Shown one piece after another: positions 9,107 through 17,832 of a stretch of 64,000 nucleotides of DNA. The DNA comes from Shewanella aestuarii (GTDB taxonomy: Bacteria; Pseudomonadota; Gammaproteobacteria; Enterobacterales; Shewanellaceae). The stretch covers positions 1-64,000 of the forward strand of contig NZ_BMOT01000001.1 in assembly GCF_014647215.1 (NCBI RefSeq), in the 5' to 3' direction. Both the position numbers and the translations under genes were made by a program. How positions within the stretch are numbered: the stretch's first letter is position 1; every line of letters starts with the position of its first letter. The notes under the pieces are model-generated. The model saw only the letters and a program-made list of their open reading frames with translations, was not told where the DNA came from and did no database searches.

Positions 9107-9814
9107 TTATAAATAGTGACTTAAATCACTGCCAGCCTTAATTTCGACTTCCTGTTGCTCACCATGGAATAAATATCCTAACTTGTCACCCACTAATGTC
9201 AGCTTATCGCCTTGAAGTTTTAGGGCGCTACCCTCTTGAATGGCGATGATGGGGGTTAATGGATCAACTTGCGTAAATTCAAATAAACGTTGTGCTCGGG
9301 TTTCACCATTATGGCCTGGTGCTTGATAGTTACTGTAGTGGGGATTGAGCTGAAAAGGGACTAAGCTGATTGCTGCAAATGAGGGTGGCTCAACAATCGG
9401 CATATCGTTTGTAGTTCGAATGGATAATCCGGCAATGTTTGAACCCGCACTCCAGCCAACGTAAGGTTTACCTAGATTGACTTGTTCTTTAATCAGATGG
9501 ATGAGATCGTAACGATACAGCTCATTGATTAATTGGAATGTATTACCACCACCCACAAAGATACCATCGGCATCTTTAATTGCTTGCTTAGGATCGCCAA
9601 ATTCATGAATGCTATTAATGGTGATGGGAAGAGAAGACAACCCTTGACGAACTTTTTCAAGATACTGGTCATAACTCATGCCGACGCCTGCATAGGGAAT
9701 AAAAATCCACTTACGCGTATCAGCACATAATGGTTGAATAAACTGAAGTGCGTGTTGTAAATAAGGCGTGTTACCTACTCTAGAAGCGCTTAATAGTAAG
9801 GCATTAGCTGACAT
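9107..9814 (-). CDS. pepE: Dipeptidase E (peptidase S51)
   Basis: Protein of 235 residues, the usual length of PepE, which hydrolyses Asp-X dipeptides in the cytoplasm. The nucleophile elbow is GWSAGSN; the preceding [12 protein letters not shown] and the following LNPHY (catalytic His) are characteristic of the S51 fold. The start is set at the ATG giving MSANALLLS because AAGGATC lies 5-8 bases upstream; an in-frame extension to 9877 has no ribosome binding site. Confidence 0.94.
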   Translation of the reverse strand: MSANALLLSASRVGNTPYLQHALQFIQPLCADTRKWIFIPYAGVGMSYDQYLEKVRQGLSSLPITINSIHEFGDPKQAIKDADGIFVGGGNTFQLINELYRYDLIHLIKEQVNLGKPYVGWSAGSNIAGLSIRTTNDMPIVEPPSFAAISLVPFQLNPHYSNYQAPGHNGETRAQRLFEFTQVDPLTPIIAIQEGSALKLQGDKLTLVGDKLGYLFHGEQQEVEIKAGSDLSHYL

Positions 9815-10263
9815 GAAAGATCCTTTTAAACTTGGGGAGTGACACTTAATTAACCTCATATTAGCAAAGTTATTCATTCCAAGGTACTGGCTAACCTTAA
9901 TGTAGGTAAACTCAGCCGAACATTTATATTATTTAACATAAATTCAATTTTTTATGATTTTTATGCTTGATTTGATTCGTATAGGTTGCAACAAAAAAGG
10001 GCATTAACACCTTGGCCGAATATTTTATGAAAACAAAACATTAACTGAGTTTGTTGTCATAATTTAGCTAATTTACAGATAGTTAGCTCTTTAGTTGCGT
10101 TTTAAGTTTCAATTAAGTATTGCTACCTAGAATTTGCGGAAAATATGGTGTTTTAATAGATTAAATCAAATTTAATCTTCTAAACCTTGAAAATCGTTTA
10201 ATCGGACATAATATGTCTGTAGAATGTTTTGCTATCGGCAATGTTGCCAACACAGGAGCTAAA
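9815..10263. other. Divergent intergenic region between pepE and htpX
   Basis: About 450 AT-rich bases with no coding potential. It must carry both promoters. The only clear element is the heat-shock-like promoter at 10186-10212; the rest shows no strong hairpin. Confidence 0.5.
10186..10212 (+). promoter_or_regulatory. Candidate sigma-32 (heat-shock) promoter for htpX
   Basis: CTTGAAA at 10186-10192 and CATAAT at 10207-10212 are separated by 14 bases. The -35 element matches the sigma-32 consensus fully and the spacer is typical of sigma-32, but the -10 only partly fits CCCATNT. The spacing is too short for a good sigma-70 promoter. HtpX is a stress-induced protease elsewhere, which fits. 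Confidence 0.45.
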
Positions 10264-11127
10264 ATGAAGCGTATCTTTTTGTTAATTGCGACCAACATGG
10301 CAATTTTGCTAGTGGCCTCAATTGTAATGTCTATTCTAGGGGTAAATACCTCTACGATGAGTGGATTATTAGTATTTGCTGCCATTTTTGGTTTTGGTGG
10401 CGCATTTATTAGTTTGGCCATTTCAAAATGGATGGCTAAAAAAACAATGGGTTGTGAAGTCATCACCAATCCACGTGATAATACTGAGCGTTGGTTAGTT
10501 GAAACCGTCGCACGCCAAGCTGAACAAGCAGGGATTAAAATGCCAGAAGTGGCGATTTATCAATCACCTGAAATGAATGCGTTTGCTACTGGTCCAAGTA
10601 AGAATAATTCATTGGTAGCGGTAAGTTCTGGTCTGTTATATGGCATGACCCAGGACGAAATTGAAGGCGTACTCGCTCATGAAGTTAGCCACGTTGCTAA
10701 CGGTGACATGGTAACCCTGACGTTAATCCAAGGTGTAGTAAATACCTTTGTTATTTTCGCTGCACGTGTTGTTGCTGGCATTATTAATAATGTAGTTTCA
10801 AGCAATAGTGAAGATGGTGAAGGTTTAGGCACGTTTGCTTATATGGGCGTGGTATTTGTATTAGATATGTTGTTTGGTATTTTAGCGTCGATGATCGTAG
10901 CTTACTTCTCTCGTATTCGTGAGTTCAGAGCCGATGAAGGTGCTGCACGCTTAGCGGGCAAGAACAAAATGATTGCTGCGCTTGAACGATTAAAGCAAGG
11001 TCCTGAAACTGGTGCTATGCCAGCGCAAATGTCAGCCTTAGGTATTAATGGTAAGCGTTCAATGGCTGAGTTTCTAATGAGTCACCCACCATTAGAAAAA
11101 CGTATCGCAGCATTGAAAAACAGCTAA
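10264..11127 (+). CDS. htpX: Protease HtpX
   Basis: Protein of 287 residues (family about 290). It has two N-terminal membrane helices (about 4-24 and 35-55), then the M48 zinc protease domain with HEVSH in [14 protein letters not shown], two more hydrophobic segments, and EFRADEGAA providing the third zinc ligand. HtpX degrades misfolded inner-membrane proteins together with FtsH. The start at ATG 10264 is chosen because AGGAGC lies just upstream and the protein then begins [13 protein letters not shown] as in relatives; an upstream in-frame ATG at 10213 adds residues without homology. Confidence 0.97.
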   Translation: MKRIFLLIATNMAILLVASIVMSILGVNTSTMSGLLVFAAIFGFGGAFISLAISKWMAKKTMGCEVITNPRDNTERWLVETVARQAEQAGIKMPEVAIYQSPEMNAFATGPSKNNSLVAVSSGLLYGMTQDEIEGVLAHEVSHVANGDMVTLTLIQGVVNTFVIFAARVVAGIINNVVSSNSEDGEGLGTFAYMGVVFVLDMLFGILASMIVAYFSRIREFRADEGAARLAGKNKMIAALERLKQGPETGAMPAQMSALGINGKRSMAEFLMSHPPLEKRIAALKNS

Positions 11128-11154
11128 TTTAAATTGCCTTAGTCAATAATGCTA

Positions 11155-11186
11155 AAAACTGGAGCCATGTGCTCCAGTTTTTTTTG
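11155..11186 (+). terminator. htpX terminator
   Basis: Stem AAAACTGGAGC / GCTCCAGTTTT with loop CATGT, followed by a run of eight T. Confidence 0.92.
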
Positions 11187-11445
11187 TTTGCTAAATGTAG
11201 CGCTAATTGAGTTAGTTCTCAGTTCTGGGTTTATCAGAATGCTAAAGTGTTGTTATAGTGTAACTTGCGGTTTAAAGATGATGGATTAACTGATTGGTAT
11301 TAAGTTAATAACATTTTAACCAGTGCTGGTAAGTTTAATATCAAGATGAATGGTTCAAAATAACAATCCTAAGGGTAACAATGAGTGTGAAAATGAACGT
11401 CATCATTTTTAGTCAAGTTTGTACTTTGGTTTAAGGTGGAGTGAG
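11187..11445. other. Intergenic region upstream of the tetraheme cytochrome gene
   Basis: About 260 bases with no coding potential. No complete FNR/EtrA or CRP site was recognised by eye, although the cytochrome is expected to respond to anaerobiosis. Confidence 0.4.
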
Positions 11446-11781
11446 ATGAAAAATCAATACTTATACGCGATATTTACTGCTTGGTTGATGACGTTAGTGT
11501 TTTCAGCTGGGACATGGGCAGCAGGTGAGAATCTCGCTGATTATCATGCGGGTATGAATGGCTGCGAAAGTTGTCATGCTAACGAAGAGCCATCAGCAGA
11601 TGGCGCATATGAGTTTGAACAATGTCAAAGCTGCCATGGTTCGTTAGCTGAAATGGATGATAATCATAAGCCCCATGAGGGAATGTTAATGTGCGCCGAT
11701 TGCCACGCGGTACATGATGTGAATGTGGGTGATAAGCCTACCTGTGAAGCTTGCCATGATGATGGCCGTATTGCTAAATAG
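11446..11781 (+). CDS. cctA: Small tetraheme cytochrome c, periplasmic
   Basis: Protein of 111 residues with a signal peptide cleaved near GTWA-AGEN (about residue 25), leaving about 86 residues. Four CXXCH motifs are visible: CESCH, CQSCH, CADCH and CEACH, plus distal histidines (YHAG, NHKPHEG, VHDVN). The order and spacing match the Shewanella small tetraheme cytochrome (STC/CctA), which shuttles electrons from CymA across the periplasm to extracellular and terminal reductases. The start at 11446 is supported by AAGGTGGA at 11433-11440; an in-frame upstream start at 11419 lacks this. Confidence 0.95.
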   Translation: MKNQYLYAIFTAWLMTLVFSAGTWAAGENLADYHAGMNGCESCHANEEPSADGAYEFEQCQSCHGSLAEMDDNHKPHEGMLMCADCHAVHDVNVGDKPTCEACHDDGRIAK

Positions 11782-11804
11782 TACTCACCAAGATTAAACA
11801 ACCA

Positions 11805-11837
11805 CAATGCTGACTATCATGTCAGCATTGTCGTTTT
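11805..11837 (+). terminator. cctA terminator
   Basis: Stem CAATGCTGAC / GTCAGCATTG with a 6-base loop, followed by TCGTTTTT. Confidence 0.9.
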
Positions 11838-11870
11838 TAGGATAAAGCCATTTGTTTTTCAAATGCATAA

Positions 11871-11886
11871 TACCTCTAAAGAGGTA
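11871..11886. promoter_or_regulatory. Perfect NarP/NarL 7-2-7 palindrome
   Basis: TACCTCT-AA-AGAGGTA is an exact inverted pair of the NarL/NarP heptamer (TACYYMT) with the 2-base spacer required for NarP. It lies about 160 bases upstream of the predicted nasA transcription start. It suggests that nitrate or nitrite acts through NarQ/NarP on the assimilation operon, or on an unseen transcript in this region. Confidence 0.7.
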
Positions 11887-11911
11887 TTTAAATTGTTTTA
11901 TTTCAATAGGA

Positions 11912-11928
11912 TGCGCGAAGTTGGTGCG
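11912..11928. promoter_or_regulatory. Candidate NtrC binding site
   Basis: TGCGCGAAGTTGGTGCG matches 13 of 17 positions of the NtrC consensus (TGCACYAWWWTGGTGCA). It is centred about 120 bases upstream of the predicted sigma-54 start point, the usual enhancer distance. A weaker half-matching site (TGCACTTGTGTTGCACA) follows at 11935-11951. Confidence 0.55.
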
Positions 11929-12013
11929 ATGGTTTGCACTTGTGTTGCACAAATCTAAGCTCTTTTTGTTGTTCTCTTTCTAAAACTCCTTAAATTTCAA
12001 TTCGATAAATATT

Positions 12014-12028
12014 TGGCACACTAGTTGC
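12014..12028 (+). promoter_or_regulatory. Sigma-54 promoter of the nitrate assimilation operon
   Basis: TGGCAC-ACTAG-TTGC is an exact match to the -24/-12 consensus with GG-N10-GC spacing. Transcription should begin near 12040, which excludes any translation start before that point and supports the ATG at 12070 for nasA. Confidence 0.88.
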
Positions 12029-12069
12029 GATATTCAAAGCAATTAATGGGTGAACAAATAGGCGTAATA

Positions 12070-14883
12070 ATGGCGGATATTCAATCAAGTTGTGCATATT
12101 GTGGCGTGGGTTGTGGGTTGACTATAAGCCATAATGCATCACAGATACAGGTTGCACCCAATCTACCATTCAGCCTTAAAGGCGATAGTTCACATCCTGC
12201 TAACTTTGGTCATTTATGCGCTAAAGGTGACAAGCTTTTATTGAGTCTAAACCAACCCAATACCTTACGTTACCCCAAATTAAGATCAGGAAAACCGCTT
12301 GAATGGGATGTCGCAACGCAATTAATTGCGGATAAATTTCAACAAACAATTAAGCAATATGGCCCAGATTCCGTCGCCCTGTATTTGTCAGGTCAGTTAC
12401 TTACTGAAGATTATTATGTCGCCAATAAGTTTGCTAAAGGCTATTTAAAAAACGCCAACGTCGATACCAATTCACGTTTGTGTATGTCATCTGCGGTAAG
12501 TGCAATGCAACGCGCCTTTGGTGAAGATGTGGTGCCAGGATGCTATCAAGATTTTGAACAAGCAGAGGTTATCGTTTTAATCGGTGCCAACACGGCGTGG
12601 ACTCATCCGGTATTGTTTCAGCGAATACTTGCAGCAAAGCAAACAAATGGCTGTAAATTAGTCGTGATAGACCCGATATGTACAGCTACAGCAAAACAAG
12701 CGGATTTGCATCTTGCAGTTAGCCCCGGTGCCGATTTAAGTTTATTTGTTGGATTATTGGGTTACCTAGCTGATAACCATTGCCTTAACCAAGAATACAT
12801 TCAACACCATACAGAAGGTTTTGAAACAGTCGTTGATAATGCTCAAAGGGTAAGTGGTTGTTTAGCCGCACTTGCTGAGACAGTGGGAGTATCACAAGTT
12901 GATCTCAAAGCGTTTTATCATTTATTTAGCTCATCTAAAAAAGTGCTTACGGCCTCGTGTCAGGGCGTTAACCAGTCCGTTATCGGCACAGATACCACCA
13001 ATGCCATTATTAATTGTCATCTTGCTCTTGGGCAAATAGGTCAAGCAGGCGCGGGATTTTTTTCGTTGACCGGACAGCCAAATGCGATGGGTGGCCGAGA
13101 AGTGGGTGGACTTGCCACCCAATTGGCTAGTCACATGGGGTTTTCAGAGCAAGAACAAACATTACTCGCAGACTTCTGGCAATGTGGTCAGGTTGCTACG
13201 CAACCAGGATTAGCCGCTGTTGAAATGTTTGACGCTCTCGCCAAGGGCAAGATAAAAGCGATTTGGATACTGGGAACCAATCCGGTGGTGTCCTTACCCG
13301 AAAGTGACAAAGTTGCCAAAGCACTTGCCGATTGCCCCTTTGTGGTGGTGTCAGAGGTCAGCCCTGATTCAGATACGGCAAAATTGGCAGATGTATTATT
13401 GCCTGCACAAGGCTGGTCTGAGAAATGCGGCACTGTGACCAACAGTGAAAGAACCATTAGCCGTCAGCGTGGATTTATTGCCGCAAAAGGTCAAGCAAAA
13501 CCCGATTGGTGGGCGCTGTCTCAGGTCGCAATTAACATGGGTTTTAGTGGTTTTGAGTACCAAGATAATGCCGCTATATTTTCAGAATTTGCTTTGTTGA
13601 GCCAAACTGTCAAGCAGGCTTTTCCGCATAAGCGCTTTAATCTAGGTGGCTTGGCTGGGCTCACAAAAGCACAATATGATAATTTACCACCGACACAATG
13701 GCCTGTAGCCAGCCAACAACAAATTGGTCAACAGCATCAAAGGGTTTTTACTGACGCACAATTCTCAACCGCCAGTGGCAAAGCGCAATTTATTACCCCG
13801 GCTAAAACGGTTGAGGGGGCAAATCGTCACAATGTGGATTCACTTCAGCGAAAACCACTCACAGTGTTACTCAATAGTGGTCGCAGTCGTGATCAATGGC
13901 ATACGATGACCCGAACCGGACATATTGCTAGTCTGCGTGCAAACGTACCCGAGCCGACGCTGAGCTTACATTCTAGTTTGCTTAAACCGTTTGAATTAGT
14001 TGCAGCAGGACTTGTAAAAATTCAATCAGCCACTGACTCAGCATTTACTCTTGCCCGTGTGGTTGTAGATGATGATTTACCGCTTAATCTTGCCAATATG
14101 CCTATGCATTGGTCGCAACAGTTTTCACTGGCAAATGGAGTCAATCAGGCTATTGATAGCCGATTTGATCCTGTTTCAAAGCAACCTGGTTTTAAATGTC
14201 AGCCAGTAAGATTATTGCCTGCTGAGCTTGCATTACAAGGTGTCGTATTTGGTGAGCATGATGCACTGGCTCAAGGTTTAATTTGGCAGGTTGCTCAAAC
14301 ATTGACGACAGGGATTTGTTATCACCTTGGCTTTGCTCATCAGCAAGATGGGTTTGCATATCAAGCTTCGCCATTTTCATTGCAATGGACTGTGATGGTT
14401 GATGCTCAAACTTTAAAAAATCAGCAACTACATATTCAATGCAATACTGACAAAGGTCGATTAATTGCATTGAAAATCTTATCAAATCAAACAGTAAACA
14501 TAGCGTTAGAGACGATGAACGCCCTTATTGGTCAAACGTTAGACACCAAGCTGCTTAACCAATTACACCAACAACTTAAGGCAGGAAATAGCCCACTTAT
14601 TTGCAGTTGCACTGGGGTTACTGATGCCAGGATCAGCGATGAGGTTAATCGCCAATTTAATCAAAAAATGCTGCTTCATGGTGTAAAGCAAGTTCATTTT
14701 CAACAGGTATTAGATGCCACACAATCAAGTTTAGGATGTGGCCGAAAGTGCGGCAGTTGTCATAGTGAAGTAAGCAAATGCGCTAAAAAACATTGGGAAG
14801 AGGCGTTAACGTTTGCTCCCTCAATTGATGAGTCAGAAGCTGAACATGAATATGCTAAGCCCGTTAAAGAGGATGTTGCTTAA
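12070..14883 (+). CDS. nasA: Assimilatory nitrate reductase, catalytic subunit
   Basis: Protein of 937 residues reducing nitrate to nitrite in the cytoplasm. It begins with the 4Fe-4S motif SCAYCGVGC...HLCAKGD, followed by the molybdopterin oxidoreductase domains with NTNSRLCMSSA and the MGD-binding LNSGRSRDQWHTMTRTG. The C terminus carries a BFD-like 2Fe-2S domain (ICSCTGVTDARI...CGRKCGSCHSEV), an electron entry site found in Klebsiella-type NasA. The start is set at ATG 12070 with AGG at 12060-12062; earlier in-frame starts lie in or next to the sigma-54 promoter. The stop overlaps the next start by 3 bases. There is no separate NADH-dependent electron transfer subunit in the window. Confidence 0.95.
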   Translation: MADIQSSCAYCGVGCGLTISHNASQIQVAPNLPFSLKGDSSHPANFGHLCAKGDKLLLSLNQPNTLRYPKLRSGKPLEWDVATQLIADKFQQTIKQYGPDSVALYLSGQLLTEDYYVANKFAKGYLKNANVDTNSRLCMSSAVSAMQRAFGEDVVPGCYQDFEQAEVIVLIGANTAWTHPVLFQRILAAKQTNGCKLVVIDPICTATAKQADLHLAVSPGADLSLFVGLLGYLADNHCLNQEYIQHHTEGFETVVDNAQRVSGCLAALAETVGVSQVDLKAFYHLFSSSKKVLTASCQGVNQSVIGTDTTNAIINCHLALGQIGQAGAGFFSLTGQPNAMGGREVGGLATQLASHMGFSEQEQTLLADFWQCGQVATQPGLAAVEMFDALAKGKIKAIWILGTNPVVSLPESDKVAKALADCPFVVVSEVSPDSDTAKLADVLLPAQGWSEKCGTVTNSERTISRQRGFIAAKGQAKPDWWALSQVAINMGFSGFEYQDNAAIFSEFALLSQTVKQAFPHKRFNLGGLAGLTKAQYDNLPPTQWPVASQQQIGQQHQRVFTDAQFSTASGKAQFITPAKTVEGANRHNVDSLQRKPLTVLLNSGRSRDQWHTMTRTGHIASLRANVPEPTLSLHSSLLKPFELVAAGLVKIQSATDSAFTLARVVVDDDLPLNLANMPMHWSQQFSLANGVNQAIDSRFDPVSKQPGFKCQPVRLLPAELALQGVVFGEHDALAQGLIWQVAQTLTTGICYHLGFAHQQDGFAYQASPFSLQWTVMVDAQTLKNQQLHIQCNTDKGRLIALKILSNQTVNIALETMNALIGQTLDTKLLNQLHQQLKAGNSPLICSCTGVTDARISDEVNRQFNQKMLLHGVKQVHFQQVLDATQSSLGCGRKCGSCHSEVSKCAKKHWEEALTFAPSIDESEAEHEYAKPVKEDVA

Positions 14884-15773
14884 TGAATAACGTCGACGCA
14901 ATGATTAAAAATTCTCCCGTGATATTAGCTCAAGCAGACACTTTTAAGCCTGGAGAGGTGGCAATTGTGGGGGCTGGCTGCGGTCAATTAGAGTTGATGA
15001 CCATTAAGGCTGCACGCATTGTGGCGCAGGCTGATGCCTTGGTTTTTGATAGTCTTGTTAGCAGTGATATTTTGACCTTAGTCAGCACGCAATGCCAACG
15101 ACACTTTGTTGGTAAACGCTGTGGCCAACCCAGTGTTAAACAAGATGATATTAACCAGCTATTAGCAAAATTAGCGCGACAAGGATTGAAAGTCGTGCGT
15201 TTAAAAGGTGGCGATCCACATATTTTTGGCCGAGGTTGTGAAGAGGCCTTATACCTTGCACAGCGGGGTATTCGTTCACAGTTTTTTGCGGGAGTAACCG
15301 CTGCATTAGGCTGCGCATCAAGTACGGGGATCCCGTTAACCTTTCGCGGCATCGCGCGCAGTGTCACCTTAATTACAGGTACGAGAATGACTGATGAAGA
15401 TAATTCCAGTATTGCGATGCAGTGGGGTGCATTATTAGCGGCACAATCGACGTTAGTTTTTTACATGGGCAAAGAGCAAGCGAGGTCGATTTCATCAGGG
15501 TTAATTGCAGCTAAATGCAGCGCAAAACTGCCTGTGGCTTTTGTCACTAATGGTGGTCGCAGCAATCAATTAATTACCTATTCCACTGTTAAAGATATGG
15601 GCGCAGATGCGTTAACCATTAAAGATTCTGGGCCAACCTTGATTATCATTGGTGAGGTGGTTGCTGTGGGTCTACAGCTAAGTCAACTATTAGCCAGTAT
15701 TGAGTATGGCAAAGATAATTGTATTAACCATCAGCAAGTTGGCAGATATTTGGGCGAGGTGCGTTATGCCTAA
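14883..15773 (+). CDS. cobA: Uroporphyrinogen-III C-methyltransferase (siroheme synthesis)
   Basis: Protein of 296 residues using SAM to methylate uroporphyrinogen III to precorrin-2, the first step to the siroheme needed by NirB. Family motifs are VGKRCGQPSVKQDDIN, VRLKGGDPHIFGRG, GVTAALGCASSTGIPLT and VTLITGT. The normally well-kept first loop (GAGPGDPELLT) reads GAGCGQLELMT here, and GRGGEE reads GRGCEE, so it is somewhat diverged. About 22 residues precede the domain. The ATG overlaps the nasA stop, so translation is coupled. There is no CysG dehydrogenase/ferrochelatase domain, so those steps must come from elsewhere. Confidence 0.92.
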   Translation: MNNVDAMIKNSPVILAQADTFKPGEVAIVGAGCGQLELMTIKAARIVAQADALVFDSLVSSDILTLVSTQCQRHFVGKRCGQPSVKQDDINQLLAKLARQGLKVVRLKGGDPHIFGRGCEEALYLAQRGIRSQFFAGVTAALGCASSTGIPLTFRGIARSVTLITGTRMTDEDNSSIAMQWGALLAAQSTLVFYMGKEQARSISSGLIAAKCSAKLPVAFVTNGGRSNQLITYSTVKDMGADALTIKDSGPTLIIIGEVVAVGLQLSQLLASIEYGKDNCINHQQVGRYLGEVRYA

Positions 15774-16959
15774 ATCTGCCTTTGAGTTAACCCACCGAGA
15801 AGAATTTGATTTTAGGTTATTAATTAAGGCGTTGGGGAAAGGTGAAAAAGGATCTCGCACCTTAACTTTTGCGGAGTCAAGTCTGCTTATTCAAGGATTC
15901 GCCAAAGGCAAAGTGACTCAAGCTCAAATGGCCTGTGCCATGATGTTAATGCGAGTAAGGGGTGAAACTGCGGCGGAAGTTGCTGGGGTAGTGTGCGGAT
16001 TAAAACACACCATAGATACTCGCTGGCAAGCAATGGAGGTTGATCTCGATTGGCCGGTTTATGCGGGTAAACGTGAGCAATTGTCATGGTTGTTGCTGGT
16101 GGCAAAAGTACTCGCCACAAAAGGACTGCGGGTGATGTTGCATGGCGATAGCTTGGCACTACCCCATCGTCGACATGTTGAGTCGTGTATTGAGGCGCTT
16201 AATATTTCCAGTGCTAAAACCGTAACTGAGGCAGAAAAAGCATTACAAGCTGATGGTATTGTTTATGTGCACGCGGGTGTGCTTGCCCCTGTTCTTGATG
16301 ACTGCCGTTTATTACATCAAGAACTAGGGTTGCGTAGCTTTATCCAAACCGCATCAAGATGCATGAACCCAACTAATGCAGCACTGAGTTTACGTAGCTA
16401 TTTTCACCCTGGTTTAGATGACTTGCACCAAAGCATTGCGGAAATGCTCTTTGCTGAGGGCGTTTACCAACAGGGCGCGATTGCTATTTTTAAAGGGCTT
16501 CAGGGCGAGACTGAAATTAATCCTCGGGTGACAACCGATGTTCGTATCATCAAAAAAACTGCCGACACGCTGCAATTGAGTGCATTGACTTTACCCACCG
16601 TATTACAAGGATTTAGTGGTGCAAAAGTCGGCCAATCTGAATTATCTGCACATAGTCTTGCGCATCTTTGGCACACAGCTTTGCCATTTGAATCAATCAT
16701 GGCACATGAAATGACCCGTGCCATGATTGAGCAAGCACTAAGCAGTGTAGAAGCCACCTTATGTTTAGTTTTAAGCTTACAACAAGCAATGTCGTCAAGA
16801 TCTATTGATGTAAAAAGTAACCTATTATTGGCACAAAAATGCTGGGCAGAAAGACTTTCTTTTAATGTGGCTAATGGCATTGAACGTATAAGCATATCGC
16901 CTGAGTCTTCCCTTGTAGATGCTCCTTTCGATGCTAAGGATGAACCATGCGCAGTTTAA
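15766..16959 (+). CDS. TrpD2/YbiB-family phosphoribosyltransferase-like protein
   Basis: Protein of 397 residues related to anthranilate phosphoribosyltransferase (glycosyltransferase family 3 fold) but of the YbiB/TrpD2 type, which binds nucleic acid in E. coli and has no proven anthranilate activity. Visible segments are LLIKALGKGEKGSRTLT, the helical N-terminal domain ending VVCGLKHTI, and LGLRSFIQTASRCMNP. The glycine-rich PRPP loop (GTGGD) of true TrpD is not seen; VMLHGD stands in its region. The ATG at 15766 is preceded by GAGGTG and overlaps the cobA stop by 8 bases. Its place between siroheme and regulatory genes implies a role tied to nitrate assimilation, but the function is unknown. 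Confidence 0.83.
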   Translation: MPKSAFELTHREEFDFRLLIKALGKGEKGSRTLTFAESSLLIQGFAKGKVTQAQMACAMMLMRVRGETAAEVAGVVCGLKHTIDTRWQAMEVDLDWPVYAGKREQLSWLLLVAKVLATKGLRVMLHGDSLALPHRRHVESCIEALNISSAKTVTEAEKALQADGIVYVHAGVLAPVLDDCRLLHQELGLRSFIQTASRCMNPTNAALSLRSYFHPGLDDLHQSIAEMLFAEGVYQQGAIAIFKGLQGETEINPRVTTDVRIIKKTADTLQLSALTLPTVLQGFSGAKVGQSELSAHSLAHLWHTALPFESIMAHEMTRAMIEQALSSVEATLCLVLSLQQAMSSRSIDVKSNLLLAQKCWAERLSFNVANGIERISISPESSLVDAPFDAKDEPCAV

Positions 16960-17630
16960 TTTTATGCGATACGACTTTTCTTCAGCTCGATGATGCAGTG
17001 CCGCGCCTAGAGGAGTATCAGGCGGTGTTAAATTCAATGGGCGAAGTGGACTTTATAGCTTCAATTTGCACTGCGGAAAAAACTTACCAGCAGTCAAAAT
17101 ATGACGTTATTTTAGTATTGGTCGACACATTATCACACCCAATGCTGGCTTTTATACAACGTGCTTTAAGCGTTAAGCCGAGCGTCTTTATCGTCAACGC
17201 TAATCATTGGCATTTACAGCAACTTACAGAGTTACTTACTTGTGGCAGAGTGACTTTTGTACCCGAAAGCTTAGTTGCCAGTAGGTTAAGCCATTTAGTC
17301 AATTTAGCAAAAGTGCGTTTTGTAACGGCTAACCACACCTTAAATGAATTTAAAAAACTAGGCGATGAAATGAAGCAATTAAAACTCATCGCACAAGCCA
17401 AATTGATCGTGATGGATCAAGGTTTTAGTGAAGACAAAGCGCATCAAATTATTCAGCAACAAGCGATGCAAAAAGGACTAACAATAGCGCAGATGGCGGC
17501 ACAAATTATTTCTCTGATGACTTCAAAAACGGTTCAACAAACTTCGAGTTGTTCAGCTGTGTCTGAAAATGGTGCGCCTCATTTTGGTGCGAGCGTGCAT
17601 AAGGTGAGCGCGGTAAGTGTAGATGTGTAA
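16947..17630 (+). CDS. nasT: ANTAR-domain antitermination regulator (NasT-like)
   Basis: Protein of 227 residues with an N-terminal pseudo-receiver domain (about 1-115, DVILVLVDTLS containing the candidate phospho-acceptor) and a C-terminal ANTAR RNA-binding domain (about 140-195: LIAQAKLIVMDQGFSEDKAH followed by QQQAMQKGLTIAQMA). A tail of about 30 Ser/Thr-rich residues follows. ANTAR proteins bind paired hexaloop hairpins and prevent terminator formation. The start overlaps trpD2 by 13 bases. The nitrate sensor NasS that normally controls NasT is not in this window. The immediate target is probably the leader at 17719-17832. Confidence 0.87.
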   Translation: MRSLILCDTTFLQLDDAVPRLEEYQAVLNSMGEVDFIASICTAEKTYQQSKYDVILVLVDTLSHPMLAFIQRALSVKPSVFIVNANHWHLQQLTELLTCGRVTFVPESLVASRLSHLVNLAKVRFVTANHTLNEFKKLGDEMKQLKLIAQAKLIVMDQGFSEDKAHQIIQQQAMQKGLTIAQMAAQIISLMTSKTVQQTSSCSAVSENGAPHFGASVHKVSAVSVDV

Positions 17631-17692
17631 ATAAAATTTATCTAAGCAACTGTTTTTATGTTGTTAATTATTTTTGTGTTAGATGATTTTTG

Positions 17693-17708
17693 TGGCATGT
17701 TGTCTGCA
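17693..17708 (+). promoter_or_regulatory. Sigma-54 promoter upstream of nirB
   Basis: TGGCATGTTGTCTGCA has GG-N10-GC spacing and matches TGGCAC-N5-TTGCA at most positions. The predicted start near 17719 gives a leader of about 114 bases before nirB. Confidence 0.75.
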
Positions 17709-17718
17709 ATAACATCAT

Positions 17719-17832
17719 TAGTATTAAAAGTGTAAATTAAAATCTGGTTTGTATTAGGCAATGGCGCCAACTCTTTCAGTGGAGTTGGCGCCTTTTTGTT
17801 TTTTACATCCATGGCATGAAGGAGCCGAAAAA
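17719..17832 (+). promoter_or_regulatory. nirB leader with candidate ANTAR two-hexaloop antiterminator
   Basis: Two small stems enclose six-base loops with A at position 1 and G at position 4, the ANTAR target rule: TTA-AAAGTG-TAA at 17724-17735 and GGC-AATGGC-GCC at 17757-17768. The second uses GGCGCC bases that also form the 5' arm of the terminator at 17763-17804, so the two structures exclude each other. The stems are short (3 bp), so this is a candidate only, supported by the nasT gene immediately upstream. Confidence 0.5.
17763..17804 (+). terminator. Leader terminator in front of nirB
   Basis: Perfect 11-bp stem GGCGCCAACTC / GAGTTGGCGCC, loop of 8 bases, then TTTTTGTTTTTT. It lies between the sigma-54 promoter and nirB, and so acts as an attenuator rather than as the end of an operon. 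Confidence 0.92.

Noticed and set aside
12025..12069. Upstream in-frame starts for nasA
   Set aside because: The first lies inside the sigma-54 -12 element and the second (12046) almost at the predicted transcription start; ATG 12070 has a ribosome binding site and fits the family.
17566..17600. Two GGTGCG boxes at the end of nasT as NtrC enhancer for nirB
   Set aside because: The palindromic spacing is wrong (7 rather than 5 bases between the half-sites), so they were not called as a site.
17761..17832. Longer nirB starting at 17761
   Set aside because: These codons are the leader terminator hairpin and have no homology; ATG 17833 has AAGGAGCC.
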